Positions 1-5,424 of a stretch of DNA of 7,818 bases are shown here, in pieces (position 1 is the stretch's first letter; each line of letters opens with the position of its first letter). Below the pieces are notes generated by a model that did not search any database, was not told the DNA's origin, and saw nothing but the letters and a program-made list of their open reading frames with translations. The stretch is from positions 1 through 7,818 of the forward strand of contig JAFRNO010000686.1 of the NCBI GenBank assembly GCA_017430155.1, read 5' to 3'. Both the position numbers and the translations under genes were made by a program. Source of the DNA: Kiritimatiellia bacterium. Its GTDB lineage: Bacteria; Verrucomicrobiota; Kiritimatiellia; RFP12; UBA1067.

Positions 1-2858
1 ACGACCAGAACCGCTACTACCTCGCGCATCGCGTGGCGATCGACGACGCCCAGGAGGCCTGGTTCGTGCAGACGCATCTCGACTTTTCCGACGAGACCTT
101 CCGCGCGGAGCAGATCCGCGACCTGATCGACGACTTCGCCGACTACCCCCGCGTGGTCATCGCGGGCGACTTCAACACCATTCTCCACAACGCCGACGGC
201 ACCACCCAGATGAAGTGGGACGACGCCGCGCTCTTCACCGCCGCGGGCTACACCCCGGCCGAGACGACGCAGCGCGGCCTTTCCGCCAGAGCGATCGACA
301 ACGTCTTCGCGCGCGGGTTCGCGATGGAGGACGTGTCCAGCCATCCCCACCAGTCGCTGAGCGACCACCGCGCGACCAGCTGCACGCTGCGCCCCCTCGC
401 CGCCGGCGAGGTGCAGCTGCCCCCGCCCCCGCCGCCGATGCACTACACCGGCCAGGCGCGCGTCCCGGCGATTGCCGCCAACCCCGCCTACACCGTGTCG
501 GTGGAAGGGGACGCGACGGCGGTCGGCGACTATCCGGTGACGGTCGCGCTCGCGGACCCGGCCACGACGCGGTGGTCCGACGGCTCCACCACCACCCTCC
601 AGTACACGTTCACCGTCACAAAGGCGCGCAACGGATGGACGGCGCCGCCGACGTTCAGCAAGTTCCGCTGGACCTGCGGCGAGGCCCCCGGCGTCCTCTC
701 CCTGGGCGCCTCCGCCTACGGCACGCCCGCCGCCAGCCTGACGCCCGAGCAGCTCGCCGCCCTCGGGGAGGGCACCTGGACGGTCAACGTGGCCGTGGCG
801 GAAACCTCCGATTACTTCGGCTGCTCAACGACCTTGACCTTCCGCGTGGTCGAGCCGTTCCTCTACACGCTCCACACCAACGGCACGCCCGTGGTGGACC
901 TCACCTTCGGCATGTGGCCCGAGGCGCGCACGCTGTACGTGGCCTGGGGCGGGACGGACGGAGGCGAGGACATCGACGCCTGGGAGCACGTGCGCGAGGC
1001 GGCCACGGTGCCCGCGAACGCCACGTCCATCAGCGGCGTCGCCCTCCCGGAGGGCGTCGGGACGTCCTACGGCAGCGTCCGCTTCTTCATCCGCGCCTAC
1101 TGCGACACGTTCGACTACGTCCGCGACGGGCTCGTGGGGCTCTGGGACGCGAAGGACAACGCGGGGCCCTATCTCCACGACGCCAACGCGGCCGTCTGGA
1201 CGAACCTCGCGGGAGGGGCGTCCTTCCAGATGCCGTCGGCCGGCTGGACGTTCAACGAGGACCACCTGTTCCTGGGGAAAAACGTGCGCCCCACCCTCGC
1301 GCTAGCCACGCTGAAGAACTTCACGGCCCGGACGGCGGAGATCGTCTGCCACACGGACGGCGACTTCGACTTCACCCAGACCGGGCGCTCCGCCATCCTC
1401 AACGTCGGCAACGACGGTCTCGTCAGCTACCGCGGCGCCAACAACTACTTCATCCACGCGATATTCGTCAACAGCGAAGACCGCTGGGCGTACTACATGC
1501 CCAACCTGAATTCCCCCTACAACACCATCGCGAACGCCACCTCGTTCAACAGCTTCTCGATCAACGCCTACCCGGACGCCGCGGAATCCTCGCTGTACGT
1601 CAACGACTCGCTTTTCGTGCAGGGAACAACGGGATACTTCCATATCGACAAGACCAGCTACAAACACAACAGCAACCTGCAGATCGGGCTCGACCGCGGG
1701 AAGGCGTACATCTCGTCCGTGCGCCTGTACGACCGCGTGCTCACGGCCGCCGAGCGCCGGCGCAACCTCGGCGTCGACCAGGATCGCTACCTGGGCGGAC
1801 GCGGCCATCTGGCGGCGACGGGGCTGATCAAGGTGCCGGTGCCGTTCTCCGTGGACAAGATCCGCGCCGGCGCCGCGGTGACGGGTGCGACGCTGCACTT
1901 CACGGCGGCGGACGGCGACCGTGCGATCTACTTCGCGCGCGGGGCGCGCGACGCGGGCGCTTCGATGGACGACTGGCAGCAGTCCATCCGCGTCGGCACC
2001 GCGCCGGCCGGATCCTCCGTCGCCACCGTGGTGTTCCCGGAGGGCGTCGAGGCCGGCGGCTTCCGTTTCTTCCTCGTGTCCGATCCGGGGACTGCCGCCT
2101 ACGTGCAGGACGGGCTGGTTGCGCAGTGGGATGCGGTCGAGAACGCGGGGGCGGGTCTGCACGTCGCCGGCGCCGCCGTCTGGAAAGACCTCGCGGGGTC
2201 GTACGACTTCAACTTCTCCTCGCGCACCCACGCCTTCGCGGACGGACTGCTGGCGTTGCCGAAGGGATCGGCGGTGACCGTGACGCTGGCCGAGTTCGCG
2301 GACTGCACGAACAAGACGGTGGAGATTGTCTGCCGGACGGACGAGGGGTTTGACACGACAAATAACAGCCGCGCGGACATCGTGAACGCGGGGGGCGACT
2401 GCGTCATCTGCTACCGCGGCGGCGGCGGATACATGATCCTCGGCATCTACGCCAATCCCGCCGACCGCACGGCGTACTACACAATGAACACGGCGTCGCC
2501 CCACAACACCGCCGCGCGGATTCGTACGCTCTCCAGCTACTCGCTCGTCTACGACGCGGGAGACTATAGCAAGAACTCGTCGTTGCGCGTGAACGACGAC
2601 CTCTTCACGACCGGGGTGAGCGACAATCCGAAAAACTGGTACTACAGTACGACGTTCAACCACAACCAGAAAGCGCAAATCGGTCTCTCCCGCGGAAACC
2701 AGTACATCGCGAGCCTCCGCATCTACGATCGTGTGCTGACGGCGGCGGAGCGGACCGCGAACTATCGGGTCGACCGGGCGCGTTTCCTCGTGCCGGCGCC
2801 GCGTGACGTCTCGCCCTACACGGTCGTCCACGCCGCGACGACCTTGATTTTCCGCTAG
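1..2858 (+). CDS. Secreted EEP-family phosphodiesterase/nuclease with Ig-like and two LamG-type modules (5' partial)
   Basis: The gene enters from the left edge (frame read from base 3) and stops with TAG at 2856-2858; its start and signal peptide lie outside. The first 130 codons are the end of an endonuclease/exonuclease/phosphatase domain: THLD at 72-83, GDFN at 165-176, IDN at 294-302 and the terminal SDH at 360-368, whose His is the family's catalytic residue. Known members cleave phosphodiester or phosphomonoester bonds; the substrate cannot be told. A proline-rich linker (about 417-440) leads to an MBG-like Ig segment (about 440-620) and a second beta-rich segment (about 630-850). Two diverged ~330-residue units follow, each ending in the LamG signature YDRVLTAAER. 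LamG domains usually bind glycans or surfaces. No PEP-CTERM, LPXTG or membrane anchor is seen at the C-terminus, which ends in TTLIFR. Extracellular location is inferred from the architecture. The domain calls are firmer than the biological role. Confidence 0.85.
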   Translation, partial: DQNRYYLAHRVAIDDAQEAWFVQTHLDFSDETFRAEQIRDLIDDFADYPRVVIAGDFNTILHNADGTTQMKWDDAALFTAAGYTPAETTQRGLSARAIDNVFARGFAMEDVSSHPHQSLSDHRATSCTLRPLAAGEVQLPPPPPPMHYTGQARVPAIAANPAYTVSVEGDATAVGDYPVTVALADPATTRWSDGSTTTLQYTFTVTKARNGWTAPPTFSKFRWTCGEAPGVLSLGASAYGTPAASLTPEQLAALGEGTWTVNVAVAETSDYFGCSTTLTFRVVEPFLYTLHTNGTPVVDLTFGMWPEARTLYVAWGGTDGGEDIDAWEHVREAATVPANATSISGVALPEGVGTSYGSVRFFIRAYCDTFDYVRDGLVGLWDAKDNAGPYLHDANAAVWTNLAGGASFQMPSAGWTFNEDHLFLGKNVRPTLALATLKNFTARTAEIVCHTDGDFDFTQTGRSAILNVGNDGLVSYRGANNYFIHAIFVNSEDRWAYYMPNLNSPYNTIANATSFNSFSINAYPDAAESSLYVNDSLFVQGTTGYFHIDKTSYKHNSNLQIGLDRGKAYISSVRLYDRVLTAAERRRNLGVDQDRYLGGRGHLAATGLIKVPVPFSVDKIRAGAAVTGATLHFTAADGDRAIYFARGARDAGASMDDWQQSIRVGTAPAGSSVATVVFPEGVEAGGFRFFLVSDPGTAAYVQDGLVAQWDAVENAGAGLHVAGAAVWKDLAGSYDFNFSSRTHAFADGLLALPKGSAVTVTLAEFADCTNKTVEIVCRTDEGFDTTNNSRADIVNAGGDCVICYRGGGGYMILGIYANPADRTAYYTMNTASPHNTAARIRTLSSYSLVYDAGDYSKNSSLRVNDDLFTTGVSDNPKNWYYSTTFNHNQKAQIGLSRGNQYIASLRIYDRVLTAAERTANYRVDRARFLVPAPRDVSPYTVVHAATTLIFR
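855..1799 (+). repeat. Protein-level repeat unit 1: small beta domain plus LamG-like domain
   Basis: This is the first of two tandem units in the EEP/LamG protein. A small beta domain of about 85 residues ends in a RFF motif near 1080. A concanavalin-A-like LamG domain follows, opening with YVRDGLVGLWD at 1116 and closing with RLYDRVLTAAER from 1722. Equivalent points in the two units are 984 bases apart at the LamG opening and 996 at its end, so the units are nearly equal in length. They are clearly related in protein but diverged in DNA, which points to an old duplication. Confidence 0.8.
1827..2789 (+). repeat. Protein-level repeat unit 2: small beta domain plus LamG-like domain
   Basis: This is the second copy of the unit. 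Its small beta domain again ends in RFF (near 2070), its LamG part opens with YVQDGLVAQWD at 2100, and it closes with RIYDRVLTAAER from 2718. Shared landmarks with unit 1, in order, are FPEGV or LPEGV, RFF, DGLV, AAVW, EIVCxTD, YRG, the NDxLF turn, QIGLxRG, YI and YDRVLTAAER. The order and spacing support duplication within the gene rather than chance similarity. Confidence 0.8.
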
Positions 2859-2896
2859 CGTTGCATCTCATCATTATTTCGTCTTGCCGAAGTTTG

Positions 2897-2929
2897 ATGG
2901 CGTAATCTGCGCTACGTACTTTACGCCAT
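2897..2929. promoter_or_regulatory. Inverted repeat overlapping the -35 box of the ATPase gene (candidate operator)
   Basis: ATGGCGTAA at 2897-2905 is the exact reverse complement of TTACGCCAT at 2921-2929, with 15 bases between the arms. The right arm covers most of the -35 hexamer at 2920-2925, so a bound repressor would block RNA polymerase. No T-run follows the right arm, which argues against a rho-independent terminator for the upstream gene. An RNA or DNA hairpin remains possible. The repeat is directly visible; the operator role is inferred. Confidence 0.5.
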
Positions 2930-2948
2930 GACGATATTGTGGTATAAT
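2920..2948 (+). promoter_or_regulatory. Sigma-70-type promoter of the ATPase gene, extended -10
   Basis: TTTACG at 2920-2925 (4 of 6 matches to TTGACA) is followed after exactly 17 bases by a perfect TATAAT at 2943-2948. TGG at 2940-2942 directly before it forms an extended -10. Only 8 bases separate the -10 box from the ATG at 2957, so transcription should begin at or within a few bases of the start codon. Confidence 0.75.
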
Positions 2949-2956
2949 TCTCGCAA

Positions 2957-4093
2957 ATGAAACCGACAAATCCATTTATCGTTCGTGGTTATCGCGGTCC
3001 AGAGTACTTCTGCGACCGAAAAAAAGAGACGCGGAAGGTCGTCTCCGCATTGACGAACGAGCGGAACGTGACGCTCATGGCGCCAAGGCGCTATGGGAAG
3101 ACGGGGCTTGTCCGAAACATCTTCCACCATCTGCCGCAAGATGTCATCCCGGTGTATGTCGACATCTATTCCACGACGAATCTTCAGGAATTCACGCAGA
3201 TGTTCGCGGCGGCCGTTCTGGGCGCCCTGGACACGGTGGCAGATAAGGCGTTTGCGGCGATTGGCCGTTTCTTCCGCGCCGTACGCCCCACGGCGACGCC
3301 GGATGGCTTGGGCGGCGTGACGTTTTCCTTTTCAGTGGAGAAGGCACATGTGGAAACGACGCTGAAGGGTGCATTTGACTACCTGGCCTCGAAGGAAAAG
3401 CGCGTTGTTGTGGCCATTGACGAGTTCCAGCAAATCCTCGAGTATCCCGAGAAGGGGACCGAGGCGCTTTTGAGGAGCTACATACAGTTTTTGGAGAACG
3501 CCAATTTCATTTTTGCCGGATCGCGCCACCACTTGATGGGCGAAATGTTCACGTCGCCTCGTCGCCCGTTCTATCAATCAACGGATATTCTTTCGCTGGA
3601 CGTGATACCGGTCGATGCCTACTCGCCATTTGCGGAAAAGTTCTTCACGGATGCGAAGCGCGCCTTCTCGCCCGAGGTGTTTTCAAGGCTCTACCATCGA
3701 TTCGAGGGCGTGACGTGGTATGTGCAAAGTGTCCTGAATCGCATTTGGAGCGAAGGCGGTGGATTGGAGTCGGACCGCGACGTGGAGGATGCGGTTGACG
3801 GATTGGTCGAGGACCGGGCAATGACGTTTCACGACCTCATGGAATCACAGACGGATGTGCGGCGGACCTTGCTCAAGGCGATTGCGGCGGAGGGAACCGT
3901 TTCCGAGATAACTGCGGGTGCCTTCCTCTCGCGCCACGGCCTCGTCGCGCCGTCGTCGGTCCGCGCCGCCTTGCCAGGTCTTATCGAGCACGATCTCGTC
4001 TATCGCACTCAGTCCGGATACATTGTCTACGACTATCTGCTGGCAGAGTATCTCCGTCGGATTGGAGATGCTACTTGTCGTCCGCTTCTTTGA
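2957..4093 (+). CDS. AAA-type ATPase (ATPase_2/PF01637-like) with C-terminal winged-helix-like region
   Basis: This 378-residue protein has the layout of stand-alone P-loop ATPases related to PF01637. It begins with the family motif NPFIVRGYRGPEYFCDR, which supports the ATG at 2957. The Walker A loop is APRRYGKTG (residues 42-50), in the RRxGKT form usual for this group. Walker B is VVVAIDEF (150-157) with acidic D155 and E156, and a sensor-1-like segment IFAGSR lies at 185-190. Residues about 300-370 look like a winged helix (a segment with SSVRAALPGLIEHDLV followed by a YIVYDYLLAEYL helix). It should be cytoplasmic and bind ATP; the partner and process are unknown. No ribosome binding site precedes the start, matching the very short leader. 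Three 60-base lines counted by hand gave 50-55% GC, against about 70% in sampled neighbouring genes, which suggests transfer. Related ATPases often occur as solitary, lineage-expanded genes. Confidence 0.88.
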   Translation: MKPTNPFIVRGYRGPEYFCDRKKETRKVVSALTNERNVTLMAPRRYGKTGLVRNIFHHLPQDVIPVYVDIYSTTNLQEFTQMFAAAVLGALDTVADKAFAAIGRFFRAVRPTATPDGLGGVTFSFSVEKAHVETTLKGAFDYLASKEKRVVVAIDEFQQILEYPEKGTEALLRSYIQFLENANFIFAGSRHHLMGEMFTSPRRPFYQSTDILSLDVIPVDAYSPFAEKFFTDAKRAFSPEVFSRLYHRFEGVTWYVQSVLNRIWSEGGGLESDRDVEDAVDGLVEDRAMTFHDLMESQTDVRRTLLKAIAAEGTVSEITAGAFLSRHGLVAPSSVRAALPGLIEHDLVYRTQSGYIVYDYLLAEYLRRIGDATCRPLL

Positions 4094-4110
4094 TTGGGAC
4101 CGCTGCTGGC

Positions 4111-4139
4111 TTTACGGCGACGGCGGCAAATGGTATAAT
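4111..4139 (+). promoter_or_regulatory. Sigma-70-type promoter of the oxidoreductase-like gene, extended -10
   Basis: TTTACG at 4111-4116, a 17-base spacer and TATAAT at 4134-4139 preceded by TGG at 4131-4133 form a promoter with the same boxes and spacing as the one upstream of the ATPase gene. It begins 17 bases after the ATPase stop codon. Predicted initiation near 4146 gives a leader of about 38 bases. The spacer differs from that of the first promoter, so this is shared consensus rather than a copied segment. Confidence 0.78.
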
Positions 4140-4170
4140 GACGGGCACACAACCACTTTATCCGTTTTCA

Positions 4171-4177
4171 GAAAGGA
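4171..4177 (+). promoter_or_regulatory. Ribosome binding site of the oxidoreductase-like gene
   Basis: GAAAGGA ends 6 bases before the ATG at 4184, which is good Shine-Dalgarno spacing and fixes that start. It contrasts with the ATPase gene upstream, which has none. Confidence 0.75.
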
Positions 4178-4183
4178 ACAACC

Positions 4184-5353
4184 ATGAACCGTAAAGAATT
4201 CATCAAGCTGGCATCGGGAGCCGCCGTGCTCGCGACGGCCGGCTGCACCACGGCGGCGCCGAAAGATGCCGCGAAGCCCGCGCCGAAGAAGGTGGACGCG
4301 GTGACGTCCGCGACGCCCGTGATCAAGTGGAAGCCGTTCCCCGACGTGAAGAAGGTGCGCGTCGTGCAGTGGGGCATGCGCCACGAGCACGCGGACGGCA
4401 AGTTCAAGTCGGTGAAGAAACTGCCCAACGACTACGAGCTCGTCGGCATCGTGGACGACCTCTCGTCGAAGACGCTCGCGGAGAAGCGCGGCTTCAAGCT
4501 GTACGACGGCGTGCCGCGCCTCACGCCCGAGCAGGTGTGGGACATGGCCGCCAAGAAGGAGATCCAGTGCGTGTTCGTGGAGGTGACGAACGACGACCTT
4601 CCCGGCATCGCCTGGAAGTGCGCGAAGCACGGCCTCGCGATGCACATGGACAAGCCGGCCGGGCAGAAGTTCGCCCAGTACGAGGCGCTCGTCAAGTTCT
4701 GCCAGGCGCGCGGCATCCCGCTCCAGATGGGCTACATGTTCCGCGTCAACCCCGCGATCAAGTTCTGCCAGAAGATCGTGAAGGACGGCTGGCTCGGAGA
4801 AATCCTCAACGTCGAGGCGGACATGGACCACAACTACGGCAGCGACGTCTATCCCGCCTACATCGCCTCCTTCAAGGGCGGCCAGATGTACAACCTCGGC
4901 TGCCACCTCGTGGACTTCATCTACCCGATGATGAAGGGCATGCCCTCGCGCGCGCACGTCGTGAAGATGCCGGCGCCCGGCGACCCCGCGGGCTCCGCCA
5001 CGCACTGCGTGAGCGTCTTGGAGTGGGGGAACGCTACCGTGATGCTGCGCACCACGCGCAAGGCCGCGTGCTGCAGCCGCCTCCTGCGCATCCAGGGCAC
5101 GAAGGGCGCCGTGGACCTCCGTCCGATCGAGCGCTTCGACGGCAAGCCCACCACGCTGGAGCTGCGCCTCGCGCACGACGTGCCCGGCTACAAGAAGGGC
5201 AAGCACGTCGTCGACTGCGGCATCCAGAAGGACCGCTACGCCGACCAGCTGAAGGAGCTCGCGGACATCGTGCGCGGCATCACCCCCAATCCCGACCTCT
5301 ACGACCACGACATCGCCGTGCACAAGGTCACGTTGATGGCCAGCGGAGCGTAG
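4184..5353 (+). CDS. Exported Gfo/Idh/MocA family oxidoreductase-like protein
   Basis: The 389-residue product matches the family in length and order: an N-terminal NAD(P)-binding Rossmann part (about 55-185) and a C-terminal alpha/beta domain. The catalytic-type lysine lies in HMDKPAG (154-160, where most members have EKP), and a GCHLVD motif (239-244) supplies the usual His and Asp. The leader MNRKEFIKLASGAAVLATAGC combines a twin-arginine-like NRKEFIK with a hydrophobic stretch and a lipobox-like TAGC ending at Cys21. Tat export as a lipoprotein is therefore likely, as in many exported members including GH109-type glycosidases. A lysine-, alanine- and proline-rich linker (about 24-50) follows. 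The usual GxGxxG nucleotide motif is replaced by WGMRHEHADG (63-72), so the cofactor mode may differ. Family members oxidise or rearrange sugars and inositols; the substrate is unknown. The gene has its own promoter and probably leads into the beta-helix gene. Confidence 0.9.
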   Translation: MNRKEFIKLASGAAVLATAGCTTAAPKDAAKPAPKKVDAVTSATPVIKWKPFPDVKKVRVVQWGMRHEHADGKFKSVKKLPNDYELVGIVDDLSSKTLAEKRGFKLYDGVPRLTPEQVWDMAAKKEIQCVFVEVTNDDLPGIAWKCAKHGLAMHMDKPAGQKFAQYEALVKFCQARGIPLQMGYMFRVNPAIKFCQKIVKDGWLGEILNVEADMDHNYGSDVYPAYIASFKGGQMYNLGCHLVDFIYPMMKGMPSRAHVVKMPAPGDPAGSATHCVSVLEWGNATVMLRTTRKAACCSRLLRIQGTKGAVDLRPIERFDGKPTTLELRLAHDVPGYKKGKHVVDCGIQKDRYADQLKELADIVRGITPNPDLYDHDIAVHKVTLMASGA

Positions 5354-5355
5354 GC

Positions 5356-5388
5356 GAATGGAAAATGTAAAATGAAGAATGGAAAATG
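5356..5388. repeat. Cytosine-free direct repeat in the gap between two genes
   Basis: The 12-base unit GAATGGAAAATG occurs at 5356-5367 and again at 5377-5388, 21 bases apart, with a related TAAAATG between. The whole run 5356-5393 lacks any C on the + strand, in striking contrast to its roughly 70% GC surroundings. It begins 3 bases after the oxidoreductase-like gene's stop codon. It resembles ATGGAAAATG-type intergenic repeats I associate with some PVC and Bacteroidetes genomes; that recognition is from memory. It could mark a repeat family, a spacer between co-transcribed genes or an RNA-level signal. A TAAAAT inside (5368-5373) has no -35 at proper distance, so I do not call a promoter. 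Confidence 0.6.
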
Positions 5389-5412
5389 AGGAGCGTGGTG
5401 CCGAATCGAGAC

Positions 5413-5416
5413 GGAG
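5413..5416 (+). promoter_or_regulatory. Ribosome binding site of the beta-helix gene
   Basis: GGAG ends 8 bases before the ATG at 5425. It favours that start over the other in-frame ATG at 5386, which lies inside the cytosine-free repeat and would put a charged, non-signal-like extension in front of the signal peptide. Confidence 0.6.
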
Positions 5417-5424
5417 TGGGAAGA

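Noticed and set aside
215..2353. Second + strand frame of 712 codons overlapping the EEP/LamG gene
   Set aside because: It is the +1-shifted reading of the same GC-rich DNA, extremely Arg/Pro/Gly rich, with no motif; all domain signatures are in the other frame.
1302..2831. Minus-strand open frame (509 codons) opposite the LamG region
   Set aside because: Arg/Val-rich shadow of the + strand LamG units; no recognisable domain.
4094..4110. Possible terminator after the ATPase gene
   Set aside because: Only 17 bases lie between the stop codon and the next promoter, with no stable stem followed by a T-run.
5368..5373. TAAAAT as a -10 box for the beta-helix gene
   Set aside because: The nearest -35-like TTGATG (5333-5338) is 29 bases away and nothing suitable lies at 16-18 bases, so co-transcription with the upstream gene is preferred.
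5386..5424. Earlier in-frame ATG for the beta-helix gene
   Set aside because: It would add 13 polar, charged residues before the signal peptide and has only a weak GAAG as ribosome binding site, whereas GGAG is well spaced for the ATG at 5425.
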